A stretch of 64,000 bases of DNA from Nodosilinea nodulosa PCC 7104. Lineage in GTDB: Bacteria; Cyanobacteriota; Cyanobacteriia; Phormidesmidales; Phormidesmidaceae. Below, one piece after another: positions 33,599-42,777 of this stretch (position 1 is its first letter; each line of letters opens with the position of its first letter). Location of the stretch: NCBI RefSeq assembly GCF_000309385.1, contig NZ_JH976537.1, forward strand, positions 461,426-525,425, in the 5' to 3' direction. Below the pieces are notes generated by a model that was given only the letters and a program-made list of their open reading frames with translations, was not told the origin of the DNA and did not search any database. A program made the translations under genes and the position numbers.

Positions 33599-35458
33599 CT
33601 AGTCGCCGCTATCTGCCACCACGTAGCCGTTGCGGCCGCGAGCCTTGGCCTGGTAAAGGGCTAAATCGGCCCGGTGAATCAGCTCTCGGGGAGAATGCTC
33701 CTTGACCGCAGGGCGATGGCACACCACGCCAAAGCTCAGGGTGATGTTCGGAGCCACGGCGGAGAAGGCGTGGGGCAAGCGGCACTGGGCGATCGCCGCC
33801 TGAATTTTTTCCACAATCTCAATGGCCCCATCGAGGGCGGTGTCGGGCAGCAGCAGCACAAATTCTTCACCGCCGTAGCGAGCGGCCAGGTCGCCGGGCC
33901 GCTGCACCACCCCATTGAGCACCTGGGCCACCTGGCGCAGGCAGTCGTCGCCAGCCAGGTGGCCGTAGTTGTCGTTGTAGGGCTTAAAGCAGTCAATATC
34001 GCACAGAATCAGCGACAGAAACTTCTGCTGGCGTCGGGCCCGCTGCCACTCCAGGTCTAGGGCCTGGTCAAAACTGCGCCGGTTGGGTATTTCGGTCAGA
34101 CCGTCTATGGTGGCCAGGCGGTTCAGTTCGGCGTTGACCAGCTTGAGCTTTTGGTTGAGGTCGGCCTGGGTCGCTTCGGCCCGCTTGCGATCGGTAATAT
34201 CGCGCACAATCACCAGCACCTCGGTCTCGTCAATGGGGACGACCCGAGACTCCTCGTGGCACAGCTGACCATTTAGCTCCAGAGCGTGCTCGTAGCGCTG
34301 CGGCCTGCCGGTGTCGAGGGCCTGCTGGATGTAGTGCATGCGCTGCTCGGCCAAATCGTGGGGAAACCCCTCGTAGATAAACCGATACTGCTCTGGAATG
34401 ATGGGGCTGTAGAGGGTAATTTCGCCCCCGGAAATCAGGTTGAGAATACGCCCCTCGCGGTTGACGCGCATCATCAGATCGGGGATGGCATCTAAGATGA
34501 GCTGCTGGGTAGCCTGGTGTTCTTTGAGCTTTAGCTCGGCCTGCTTGCGTTCGGCGTCGAGCCGCGCGCTCTCGCTGATATCCACCGTAGTGCCGTCAAT
34601 GCGAAGGGGCCGACCCGCCTTGTCGCGCACCAAACGGGCCTGACCCCGCACCCAGCGCAGGGTGCCGTCAGCCCGAAAGATGCGATATTCCCGGTCGATC
34701 TTGACATCCTCCTGCAGAGCTTTGATGTCGGCGTTCAGCAGCGGCACGTCGTCGGGGTGAATGCAGCTAAACCAGAGTTCCGCGCTGGCCACAAAGGCCG
34801 CCGGAGAATAGCCGTAGAGTTCCTGGACGGCGGCATTGACGTAAATCGTCTCCAGGGTTTCGGGGTGAACCGACCACACGACGCACTCCAGGGAATTGAG
34901 AATGTCGTCAATGCGCTGCTGCTGCGATCGCAGCTCAGCTTCGGTGCGCTGCAATTTTTCAGCGCTGCTGATGACCCACTGCTCCAGCTGTCGCGATAGC
35001 GCATCGCGCTCGGCCTCGGTGCGCTTGCGATCGGTAATATCCCGCAAAATAGACAGGTGGTGGTTGGGGTAAATATGGGCCGTCGCCGCAAATTCCACCG
35101 TTTTCACGCCGCCGCTGGGGAGCCGCAACTGCTGCTCGCCCCGCGCCTGTCCTGCGGCCATAAAGGCCTGCCAGACCGCCTCAAAATTGGTATCAGGCGG
35201 CAAAAAATCGGCTACTCGCCGCCCCAGCAGGGCCGATCGGGGCAGGTCTAGCAGCCCGCAGGCCGCCGCATTCACCTCTACGTAGACCCCGTCGTTGTTG
35301 GCAATCAGCATGGCATCAAGGGCCGCCTCAAACAGCGTTTTCCAGGGCGGGGCCAGCGTAGAAGAGGTCGCCATTTCTGCGCCAGCATCTGCCCCGGATT
35401 GGTCTCCCCGGTCAGGCTCTAGCTCAGGTGAATGGTGCGATTCAGCGGACAAAGGCAT
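33599..35458 (-). CDS. Three-PAS diguanylate cyclase
   Basis: A 619-residue soluble signalling protein. Three PAS/PAC regions (about residues 35-150, 185-310 and 315-430) are linked by coiled coils. The second has the classic YVNAAVQELYGYSPAAFVAS to YRIFRADGTLRWVRGQARLVRD pattern. A GGDEF domain follows with the active motif RYGGEEF, and RPGD five residues upstream is the allosteric inhibitory site. It should make cyclic di-GMP in response to an unknown signal. No heme or FMN motif is recognised. It is transcribed alone, after the xse genes. Confidence 0.93.
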   Translation of the reverse strand: MPLSAESHHSPELEPDRGDQSGADAGAEMATSSTLAPPWKTLFEAALDAMLIANNDGVYVEVNAAACGLLDLPRSALLGRRVADFLPPDTNFEAVWQAFMAAGQARGEQQLRLPSGGVKTVEFAATAHIYPNHHLSILRDITDRKRTEAERDALSRQLEQWVISSAEKLQRTEAELRSQQQRIDDILNSLECVVWSVHPETLETIYVNAAVQELYGYSPAAFVASAELWFSCIHPDDVPLLNADIKALQEDVKIDREYRIFRADGTLRWVRGQARLVRDKAGRPLRIDGTTVDISESARLDAERKQAELKLKEHQATQQLILDAIPDLMMRVNREGRILNLISGGEITLYSPIIPEQYRFIYEGFPHDLAEQRMHYIQQALDTGRPQRYEHALELNGQLCHEESRVVPIDETEVLVIVRDITDRKRAEATQADLNQKLKLVNAELNRLATIDGLTEIPNRRSFDQALDLEWQRARRQQKFLSLILCDIDCFKPYNDNYGHLAGDDCLRQVAQVLNGVVQRPGDLAARYGGEEFVLLLPDTALDGAIEIVEKIQAAIAQCRLPHAFSAVAPNITLSFGVVCHRPAVKEHSPRELIHRADLALYQAKARGRNGYVVADSGD

Positions 35459-35898
35459 GGAGATCCGAAGAGTTTAGCCGTAGAGAGCTTCCCCTGCCCA
35501 ACATCAGCAGGCCGCCCTCGCTAAAGCGCTTGTGCGCTCTGTCTATAGAGTCTCTGTCTATAAAGTACTGAGTCTGACATCAACCTTCTAAATTATTGTC
35601 AACATGCCCCCATCTTTAGTCGCGCTTAAAACAGGCTTTCCCCTAGTTTATCGCCGTGGCCAATTTGGTCATGGCACAGCCAATACAGCAGGTTTGGGCC
35701 ATCGCCTGCGCTCCAGTTTTGGACGTCACTGCCGCCTAGGACTTGAAGGCTGAAATATCCCCACCGTTTTGGCGCGCTTGGCTCCCTAGCTGCCCTGCTC
35801 CCTAGCTTGCAGGAATGGTTTCTAAACTTCCGCACCAGGGTGCTGGGCTTTTGGCAGGTTAGCCAGCGTTACAGATTGCCCGTGTTGGCCAGCCACAG
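35459..35898. other. Non-coding stretch, nothing recognised
   Basis: No credible open frame or repeat. It should hold the promoter of the PAS-GGDEF gene at its left and the terminator of the small hypothetical gene at its right. A repeated TCTATAGAGTC/TCTATAAAGTA motif at 35540-35570 is the only visible structure. Confidence 0.5.
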
Positions 35899-36195
35899 CT
35901 AGCTCAGCGTCGGGCCATGCTTGGCATCGTGGGCAAAAAAAGGCGGCAGCTGCCGATCTAGGGCTTGCAGGAGGGTGGCATAGTCGGCGGCATGGTTAAC
36001 CGGATACCGTTGCCAGTCACCCTGCACCTTTAGGTCCGCAAAAAGGCCGGTGGGATCGTCGTGGAAGTGCAAAAATGCTGCCGATTTGAGATAAAACTTT
36101 CCGGCACCCTTTTCCTTTAGAGGCGGCATTCGCTGGCGCACCTGCGCTAGGAGAGGGGCTAGGTGAGCCAAAGTACGGCTGTCGGCATGCTTCAT
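35899..36195 (-). CDS. Small conserved-looking hypothetical protein
   Basis: A 98-residue soluble protein starting at ATG 36195, which has AGGA about eight bases upstream. It contains REL-like charged helix then KGAGKFYLKSAAFLHFHDDPTGLFADLK, a pattern I recall from unannotated bacterial proteins. No membrane segment or cofactor motif is visible. Function unknown. It stands alone between two plus-strand and minus-strand neighbours. Confidence 0.65.
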   Translation of the reverse strand: MKHADSRTLAHLAPLLAQVRQRMPPLKEKGAGKFYLKSAAFLHFHDDPTGLFADLKVQGDWQRYPVNHAADYATLLQALDRQLPPFFAHDAKHGPTLS

Positions 36196-36352
36196 GGCGA
36201 CCATCCTGCGGGCGATCTGTTTACTATGAAACTATTCCTAAGGGCAAAGCGCGCCTTTTTAATCTAAACCGAAACCGAAACCGAAATTAGCTCACTGCGG
36301 CCAACTCCACCGAGGGCCGCCGGGGGTTTTTACTCACCGCTACCCCAGCATC

Positions 36353-36922
36353 TTGACCTTGCAATACCTTCGCCTTCGCGCCTACATTGCTCTCAGGCTC
36401 ACTCTCCATCGCCTGCGGCAGGCGGCCACCACTCGGCCCCAGCCCCGCGACTGGCTGCTGGCGGCCGGGTTAACGGCGGCGCTGGGGCTGGTCGTTGTTC
36501 CGCTGGGGTTGGGCAGCCACTTTCTCTCACCCACCCTGGCCAATGTCACCTGGGGCGAAGGGCTGCTGCTGGCGGTGCGGGTGCTGCTGGTGCCCGCCCT
36601 GCTCGAAGAGGGGTTTTGGCGGGTGCTGCTGCTGCCCCACCCAACGGAAATTATGAGCGATCGCAAGCGCTGGCGCATGGGCCTACCCATTCTGGGGCTG
36701 TTTGTGGTCATGCATCCCCTCAATGCTATGACCCTTTATCCCATGGCCTTTGCCACCTTTACCAACCCGGTGTTTCTGCTGTCGGCCGCCCTGCTGGGCC
36801 TGATCTGCACCATCGCCTACTGGCAGTCGGGGTCTTGGTGGGTGGTGGCGACCATGCACTGGCTAGTTGTGATGGCCTGGCTGCTGTTTTTGGGAGGCTA
36901 CAGCGCCCTGCGGCTGGGCTAG
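36353..36922 (+). CDS. CPBP-type intramembrane protease-like protein
   Basis: A 189-residue membrane protein with about five hydrophobic segments. The sequence LVPALLEEGFWRVLLLPHP carries the EExxxR motif of CPBP (Abi/Rce1-type) proteases, and HPLNA and TMHWLVVMAW give the two His motifs. It would therefore be a glutamate intramembrane protease or a related export-like protein. Start is taken at TTG 36353, because no ATG occurs near the N-terminus; the start is uncertain. It lies 143 bases before the AAA ATPase. Confidence 0.7.
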   Translation: MTLQYLRLRAYIALRLTLHRLRQAATTRPQPRDWLLAAGLTAALGLVVVPLGLGSHFLSPTLANVTWGEGLLLAVRVLLVPALLEEGFWRVLLLPHPTEIMSDRKRWRMGLPILGLFVVMHPLNAMTLYPMAFATFTNPVFLLSAALLGLICTIAYWQSGSWWVVATMHWLVVMAWLLFLGGYSALRLG

Positions 36923-37065
36923 GGCAATGGCCATTCCTCAATTTTTATAACAGCTGAAGGCGGGCGCCGTGGTTTCGGCTGCCGATAGTGAACCCTAGGC
37001 CTGGGGAATCCTCAGGTTCTTCTTACCGTTGCTGTCGGCCCCCAGCCGTTATCAGAGTACTGCCC

Positions 37066-38976
37066 ATGAATGACTTCTTTAAAGGCTTTGAGCAACTGCT
37101 CGAACTGGCCAAAACCCTGGAAGAAAAAGCCGAAAACGGCGAGCTAAAAACCAATGTGCAGGTCAATGCCCGAGGCCTCAGCAGCATTCCCCGCCAGGGC
37201 AACATTCCCAATATGGGCGTCAGCCGCATGGACCGCAACGCCCCCGCGGCCGGGTTCGGCAGTGACCCCGCCGTCGAAGAAGTCATCATCACCCCACCCC
37301 CCACCAGCGACGGTTCCCCCTCCCCCTCTCCCCAACCTTCCCCACCTCCCTCACCCTCCTCATCCTCCTCCCCCTCTCAACCCCACCACCCCACCATGAC
37401 CGATGTCGGCGGCCTCTCCGCCACCCTGCAAGAGCTGCGCGAACTGGTGGAAATTCCTCTCAAGCGGCCCGACGTGCTGGCCAAGCTGGGCCTGGAGCCG
37501 ACTCGCGGCGTGCTGCTGGTCGGCCCTCCCGGCACCGGCAAAACCCTGACGGCCCGATCGCTGGCCGAAGACCTGGGCGTCAACTACATTGCCATCGTCG
37601 GCCCCGAGGTAATGGGCAAGTACTACGGCGAGGCCGAGCAGCGGCTGCGGGCGATCTTTGAGAAGGCCAAAAAAGCCGCCCCCTGCCTGGTGTTTATCGA
37701 CGAGATCGACAGCCTTGCCCCCGATCGCAGTAAGGTCGAGGGGGAAGTGGAAAAGCGCCTGGTCGCCACCCTGCTGGGGCTGATGGATGGCTTTGCCCAG
37801 ACCAGGGGCGTGATTGTGCTGGCCGCCACCAACCGGCCCGACCACATCGACCCCGCCCTGCGCCGCCCCGGTCGGTTTGATCGCGAGGTGCAGTTTCGCG
37901 TGCCCGATCGCCCTGGTCGCCTGGAGATTTTGCAGATCCAAACCCGCGATATGCCGCTGCATGGGGTGGATCTCGATGCGATCGCCGATCTATCCGTCGG
38001 CATGGTGGGGGCCGACCTCAAGGCTCTCTGCCAAAAGGCCGCCTACTTTGCCCTGCGCCGTCAGGTGCCGGATCTCTCTGGTCCGGTGCCCGACACCATG
38101 ACCCTGACCCACGACGACTTTCTCCAGGCGATTAAGGAGATCAAGCCCTCGGTGCTGCGATCGGTGGAGGTGGAGTCGCCCGCGATCGCCTGGGACGACA
38201 TCGGCGGCCTGGAGAGCGTCAAGCAAACCCTGCAAGAATCGGTCGAAGGGGCGCTGCTCTACCCCGACCTCTACGCCCAAACCGGGGCCAAAGCGCCGCG
38301 CGGGCTGCTGCTGTGGGGGCCGCCCGGCACCGGCAAAACCCTGCTGGCTAAGGCCGTTGCCGCCCAGGCCCGGGCCAACTTCATCGCCGTCAACGGCCCC
38401 GAGTTGCTGAGCCGCTGGGTCGGTGCCGCCGAGCAGGCGGTGCGCGAGCTGTTTGCCAAGGCCCGTCAGGCCGCCCCCTGCGTGGTGTTCATCGATGAGA
38501 TCGACACCCTGGTGCCCGCGCGGGGTCAGTATGCGGGAGATTCTGGCGTCAGCGATCGCGTCGTCGGGCAGCTGCTCACCGAGCTGGACGGCCTCCAGGG
38601 CTGCCCCAACGTGCTGCTGATTGGTGCCACCAACCGCCCCAGCGCCCTCGACCCCGCCATTCTGCGCGCTGGCCGAATTGATTTGCAGCTGGAGATTGGC
38701 CTGCCCGATGCCGCCGGACGGCTGGCGATCTTGCAGGTGCACAACAGCGATCGCCCCCTCGATGCCGTGGACCTCAATCACTGGGCTAACCACACCGACG
38801 GCTGGAATGGCGCTGACCTGGCCCTGCTCAGCAACCAGGCTGCCCTCGAAGCCGTGCGCGAGTACCGCGCCCAGAGGATGACCGACCCCAGCCAGATTCG
38901 CATCGCCGCCCACCACTGGGAGCAGGCCCACCAGGCCATTCTCAGCCAGCGCAGCTCGGTGGCCAACCGCAGCTAA
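37066..38976 (+). CDS. CDC48-like double AAA ATPase
   Basis: A 637-residue protein starting at ATG 37066. A short N-terminal region (helix about residues 8-25) is followed by a Pro/Ser-rich linker (83-110), then two AAA domains. D1 has Walker A GPPGTGKT (153-160), Walker B FIDEID and RRPGRFDR in the SRH. D2 has Walker A GPPGTGKT (about 418-425), FIDEID, and RAGRIDL. Both domains keep the expected catalytic residues. There is no N-domain like that of archaeal VAT. It is likely an unfoldase or disassembly machine; the substrate is unknown. The linker DNA is the CT-rich simple repeat described separately. Confidence 0.9.
   Translation: MNDFFKGFEQLLELAKTLEEKAENGELKTNVQVNARGLSSIPRQGNIPNMGVSRMDRNAPAAGFGSDPAVEEVIITPPPTSDGSPSPSPQPSPPPSPSSSSSPSQPHHPTMTDVGGLSATLQELRELVEIPLKRPDVLAKLGLEPTRGVLLVGPPGTGKTLTARSLAEDLGVNYIAIVGPEVMGKYYGEAEQRLRAIFEKAKKAAPCLVFIDEIDSLAPDRSKVEGEVEKRLVATLLGLMDGFAQTRGVIVLAATNRPDHIDPALRRPGRFDREVQFRVPDRPGRLEILQIQTRDMPLHGVDLDAIADLSVGMVGADLKALCQKAAYFALRRQVPDLSGPVPDTMTLTHDDFLQAIKEIKPSVLRSVEVESPAIAWDDIGGLESVKQTLQESVEGALLYPDLYAQTGAKAPRGLLLWGPPGTGKTLLAKAVAAQARANFIAVNGPELLSRWVGAAEQAVRELFAKARQAAPCVVFIDEIDTLVPARGQYAGDSGVSDRVVGQLLTELDGLQGCPNVLLIGATNRPSALDPAILRAGRIDLQLEIGLPDAAGRLAILQVHNSDRPLDAVDLNHWANHTDGWNGADLALLSNQAALEAVREYRAQRMTDPSQIRIAAHHWEQAHQAILSQRSSVANRS
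37313..37392. repeat. C-rich simple repeat forming a Pro/Ser linker
   Basis: Plus-strand CCCCCTCCCCCTCTCC and CCTCCTCATCCTCCTCC units lie inside the AAA ATPase gene and are translated as alternating Pro and Ser between the N-terminal region and D1. The composition matches non-coding tracts in this window, so a simple repeat seems to have grown into coding sequence. Confidence 0.75.
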
Positions 38977-38998
38977 CATCGCAGCCGCACCCCGATGG

Positions 38999-39050
38999 AA
39001 TCAGGACATCTAATCAGGACATCTAATCAGGACATTTAATCAAGACATCT
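38999..39050. repeat. Four tandem 13-bp units
   Basis: The unit AATCAGGACATCT is present four times in direct tandem: 38999-39011, 39012-39024, 39025-39037 (one change) and 39038-39050 (one change). It lies just past the AAA ATPase stop codon and could be a short minisatellite. No spacers occur, so it is not a CRISPR array. Confidence 0.85.
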
Positions 39051-39135
39051 AAGGGGGGGAAATGGCGTTTGCCCTCTCCTATCGAGCTAGGTTTCTGATG
39101 CTACAGACCCTGCACCGGGCGCAAGGTTTGTGCCC

Positions 39136-39726
39136 CTACAGCCCATCCGCCCGTGGTTCAGCTTCTTTGAAAATCACCTGCGATCGCCGAAAGCGGCGGT
39201 AGAGATTGTAGCGATCGAACAGATCTCGATTTGAGAAAAAGAACAGCGAAACCGCCTCCCACAAAAATACCCAGCCGCCAATAAACAGCCCCTCCGTCAA
39301 TACAGACGTCACCGCATTTCGTTCGGCAGGTTCAGCTAAAAATCTTGCTACCAGGAGCGTGCCCAAACCAGCTAAAACGTAGCGAAGGGTGCGGGTATTA
39401 ATTAGCTTAATTTCTTTTCTGAGCAGGTAGAGTTTAAAGTCAACGCTGTTTCTCAGCCCTTCTCTCACCTGCTGCTCCATCGCGTCGTCGCGGCTGCCGG
39501 GGGGCAGGGTAAAACAAAACTCAATCAGGTATTTAGAGGGAATTTCGTCGGCGCTGCCTTCTAGATAAAGCTGTAAGTCTGGATCTATCTCTCGCCGCTT
39601 AAAGGGGGCCGGGTCCCATTCGCTAAAAATATCTGTGTAGCGATCTAGGGCCGCCTCAATCATGTAGGCATTGTTGGCCCTGTCGATGGCGTAGATCTCG
39701 GCAATGTAATCGTCTTTTTTTGCCAT
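39136..39726 (-). CDS. Cyanobacterial hypothetical membrane protein
   Basis: A 196-residue protein starting with ATG 39726. An N-terminal soluble part (about residues 1-110) is rich in charged residues, and residues about 115-160 hold two hydrophobic segments (TLRYVLAGLGTLLVARFL and LTEGLFIGGWVFLWEAVSLFFF). A basic tail follows. I do not recognise the family; the composition suggests a membrane-anchored protein. No operon partner is evident. Confidence 0.65.
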   Translation of the reverse strand: MAKKDDYIAEIYAIDRANNAYMIEAALDRYTDIFSEWDPAPFKRREIDPDLQLYLEGSADEIPSKYLIEFCFTLPPGSRDDAMEQQVREGLRNSVDFKLYLLRKEIKLINTRTLRYVLAGLGTLLVARFLAEPAERNAVTSVLTEGLFIGGWVFLWEAVSLFFFSNRDLFDRYNLYRRFRRSQVIFKEAEPRADGL

Positions 39727-40013
39727 AGCAAACCTGGCTGAGGAATAGGGTCAGAGTAGGCTATGCCCCGACAGAATACATGATTGATAGGCAAGCCGAT
39801 TTGAGCAGCCCTGATTCAAATCGGGGATCTCGTAGGGGCATTGCAGGGTGTCACGCGCTGTCAAGTTATACCCCTACAATTTGGATATATCTAAATAGCA
39901 TCCGAGTTAGAACTGAATGCTCAAATGCGGATGGAGTTCTCGCTATAGCTATTAGTTGTACCTAACGTTTCTAGGAAAGTGGTAGGAACAAGTAGGAAGA
40001 CCACAGACCACAG

Positions 40014-41354
40014 TCAACGCAGGGATTTGGGCACCGCCCAGGCCAGGGTCAGGGCGCGAGCAGCCATCAGGCCTACCAGGGCCAGCCACAGCAGGTGGGC
40101 ACTGCCTACGGACTGAGCCACCAGCGCCAGGGGCAAGAAGCCGACCCCCGCCGCCAGCACCGTGGCGTTGCGCAGCACTTTGCCCGCTGTGAGACCGAGA
40201 AAGTAGCCGTCGAGCATGTAGGCGATCGCCCCCAACCCCAGCACCGGAATCAGCCAGCCCACGTAGGTTTGCACTATGGCAATCACATCCCGGTGGCCGG
40301 TGAGCACCCCAAACAGCGGTTGAGGAAACAGCACAAAGGCCAGGGCGAAGCTTAGCCCCAGGGCAACGCTGCTGCCGCCGCCCACCTGTAGTAAACGACG
40401 GAGATCGGTGCGCTCGCCGCTGCCAAAATACCGCCCCGCGAAGCTCTCCGTCGCAAAGGCAATGCCGTCGATGAAGTAGGCCGATAGCGTCACCACCTGC
40501 AGCAGCAGCGTGTTGGCCGCCAGGGTTTGGGTGCCCAGGGCGGAGCTAAAGTTGGTAAACAGGGCAAAACTCAGCACCAGGGCAAAGGTGCGCACGAGAA
40601 TGTCGCGGTTGAGTAAAAACAATCCCCTGATCGCCTGGGGGTTCCACCCCTGGGGCAGCACCGCCCAGAGCCGCCCAAAGCCCCCTTCTCTGGCCAGCAA
40701 GGTCAGACCAACCAGCAGCGTCATGTACTGGCTGAGGGCCGTCGCCAGGCCCGCCCCGGCGCTGGCCCAGCCCAGCAGATTGATAAAAACGTAGTCAAAC
40801 ACCACGTTGCTGCCGTTGCCTACCATCGACAGCGCAATCACCCGCCGCCCCTTTTCGCGGCCCAAAAACCAGCCCATCAGCACCAGGTTCAGCAGCACCG
40901 CCGGGGCGTCCCAAATGCGGGCGTTGTAGAAGGCGATGCCCGCCGCTCTCACGTCTGGCTCGGCGGTGAGCAGGGTAAAGCCCAGCTCGCGAATCGGGGT
41001 TTGCAGCAGCAAAATAGTCAGGCCAAAGCCGAGGGCGATCGCGCCATTGCGCAGCAGAATCAGCCACAGGCCTGCGCTGTCGCCGCGCCCCCGCGCCTGG
41101 GCCGTGGTGCCGGTAGTGCCCATGCGCAAAAAGCCGAAGCTCCAGTACACCACGTTAAAAATGACTGTGGCCAGGGCCACTCCGCCCAGGTAGCGAATAT
41201 CATCCAGGTGACCCAGAAAGGCCGTATCCACCAGGCCCGCCAGGGGCACCATCAGGTTTGAGATGATGTTGGCCGCCGCCAGCTTCAGAAAGCTGGGCAA
41301 AAAGGCGGGGGCAGCGGGGACGGCGATCGGGTTGCCTGGGGTGTTTTTGGCCAT
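40014..41354 (-). CDS. MATE-family efflux transporter
   Basis: A 446-residue protein with about 12 helices, starting at ATG 41354 (an open upstream extension of 46 residues looks spurious). The first helices read SFLKLAAANIISNLMVPLAGLVDTAFLGHL, the MATE N-terminal signature, and the AQARGRGD loop follows helix 3. Both halves have the duplicated pattern. It resembles the DinF-like branch. It exports drugs or metabolites using Na+ or H+; substrate unknown. Confidence 0.9.
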   Translation of the reverse strand: MAKNTPGNPIAVPAAPAFLPSFLKLAAANIISNLMVPLAGLVDTAFLGHLDDIRYLGGVALATVIFNVVYWSFGFLRMGTTGTTAQARGRGDSAGLWLILLRNGAIALGFGLTILLLQTPIRELGFTLLTAEPDVRAAGIAFYNARIWDAPAVLLNLVLMGWFLGREKGRRVIALSMVGNGSNVVFDYVFINLLGWASAGAGLATALSQYMTLLVGLTLLAREGGFGRLWAVLPQGWNPQAIRGLFLLNRDILVRTFALVLSFALFTNFSSALGTQTLAANTLLLQVVTLSAYFIDGIAFATESFAGRYFGSGERTDLRRLLQVGGGSSVALGLSFALAFVLFPQPLFGVLTGHRDVIAIVQTYVGWLIPVLGLGAIAYMLDGYFLGLTAGKVLRNATVLAAGVGFLPLALVAQSVGSAHLLWLALVGLMAARALTLAWAVPKSLR

Positions 41355-41536
41355 GGGAAAGCAGCGATGGGGACCTGCGCTAAAGGTCAACCATGACATA
41401 TCCAGTGGGGACTCGCATGATTTCGCCGATGCGCCCTGGGGACTGGGGCTGGCGACCCCTTCCAACTGCAAACCGCCGCCATCTCGGCCCAACCTTGGGC
41501 AGAGCCGGGGGCCAGAGGCGGTCCGGGGCTTTAAGC

Positions 41537-42757
41537 CTAGCTCTGGAGATAGCCGCCTTCGGCCTCGCCCCCAAGGACGGGTTCAAAGACGCAAAAGCGA
41601 TTGCGCCCCTCCCGTTTGGCCTGGTAAAGCGCCTTGTCAGCACTGATCATGAGGGTGGTAAAAGAAAGATCGTCCTCGGGTACCAGATGGGCAACCCCCA
41701 GGCTAACGGTAATGCGATCGCCGATGCCAGAGCGAGCGTGGGGCAGGTTCAACCGCGCGATCGCGGCTAAAATGCTCTGGGCCAGTTGGGTAGCCCCCTT
41801 TAGATTGGTGTAAGGCAGCAGCGCAACAAACTCTTCTCCGCCATAGCGAGCCATCAAATCCGTAGGGCGCTTAAGGGTGCCTTCCAGGCAGCGGGCAATT
41901 TTCTGTAGGCATTTATCGCCAGCTAAATGGCCGTAGTAGTCGTTGTACTGCTTGAAAAAATCCACATCTATTAAAATGAGCGCTAGGGGCTGCCGCTGCT
42001 GGCTCAAGAGAGGCCACTGCTGTTGCCAATATTCGTCAAAGCGGTGACGGTTGGCCACCCGAGTCAGGCCGTCTAGCGTGGCCAGCCGGTGCAGTTCTTT
42101 ATTTGCTTCGCATAGCTCCGCAGTTCGCTGGGCTACCATCACTTCCAGAGTATGCATATAGCTTTCCAGCTTGACCTGGGTATGCTGCAACTGCTCCAGA
42201 ACCTGCGTGAGTTCAGCCCGCTGCTGCTCAATGGTCATCACATCTCGGTAAGACCGCAGGGCAGAAACCACCGTAGTTAGCAGGCGCTGGCGGGTCAGAT
42301 CGACCTTTAGCTTATAGTCGTTGATGTCGTAGTCTAAAATTACCGACTCTTCCGGTGCCTCACCGGGATGCCCAGTGCGCAGAATGATCCGGACAGCCTG
42401 ATTCTTTAGCTCGTGGCGAATGTACTGAACCATTTTCAGGCCAGCATCCTGGGTTTCCATCACCACATCTAGCAAAATCAGCGCCGCGTCGGCGTGCAGA
42501 GAGGTGATCAACTGTTTGCCCTGTTCCCCCGAATAGGCTGAGAAAAAAAGGAGCGGTTTCCCCTCAAATTGAAACCTTTGCAGGGCTAGCTGAGTGGCCC
42601 GGTGAACGTCGGGTTCATCGTCGACGATGACGATTTTCCAGCTGTCCGATGCGCAGGCAGGAGCATCCAGGCGGTGCTGAGTTGAACGCAAGCCGTCGCT
42701 ACCGCTCTCGTCCTCCTCAAATTCAACCAGGTCTTCGTCATGGATTGGGCTAGCCAT
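41537..42757 (-). CDS. Receiver-GGDEF response regulator
   Basis: A 406-residue protein, last of a three-gene signalling cassette. The receiver domain (residues about 40-175) has VIVDDEPD (acid pocket) and ILLDVVME (phospho-Asp). A linking helix follows, and the GGDEF domain has RYGGEEF with RPTD five residues upstream, the inhibitory site. Cyclic di-GMP synthesis controlled by phosphorylation is expected. It starts 20 bases after the histidine kinase stop. Confidence 0.93.
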   Translation of the reverse strand: MASPIHDEDLVEFEEDESGSDGLRSTQHRLDAPACASDSWKIVIVDDEPDVHRATQLALQRFQFEGKPLLFFSAYSGEQGKQLITSLHADAALILLDVVMETQDAGLKMVQYIRHELKNQAVRIILRTGHPGEAPEESVILDYDINDYKLKVDLTRQRLLTTVVSALRSYRDVMTIEQQRAELTQVLEQLQHTQVKLESYMHTLEVMVAQRTAELCEANKELHRLATLDGLTRVANRHRFDEYWQQQWPLLSQQRQPLALILIDVDFFKQYNDYYGHLAGDKCLQKIARCLEGTLKRPTDLMARYGGEEFVALLPYTNLKGATQLAQSILAAIARLNLPHARSGIGDRITVSLGVAHLVPEDDLSFTTLMISADKALYQAKREGRNRFCVFEPVLGGEAEGGYLQS

Positions 42758-42777
42758 ATCAGCATTAAGTAACGAGT

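Noticed and set aside
38999..39050. Possible CRISPR array
   Set aside because: The 13-bp units are directly adjacent with no spacers, and no cas genes are present.
39806..39880. tRNA-like T-loop sequence (GATTCAAATC)
   Set aside because: There is no matching acceptor stem, D-arm or anticodon arm around it; GTAGGGG/CCCCTAC is just a short inverted repeat.
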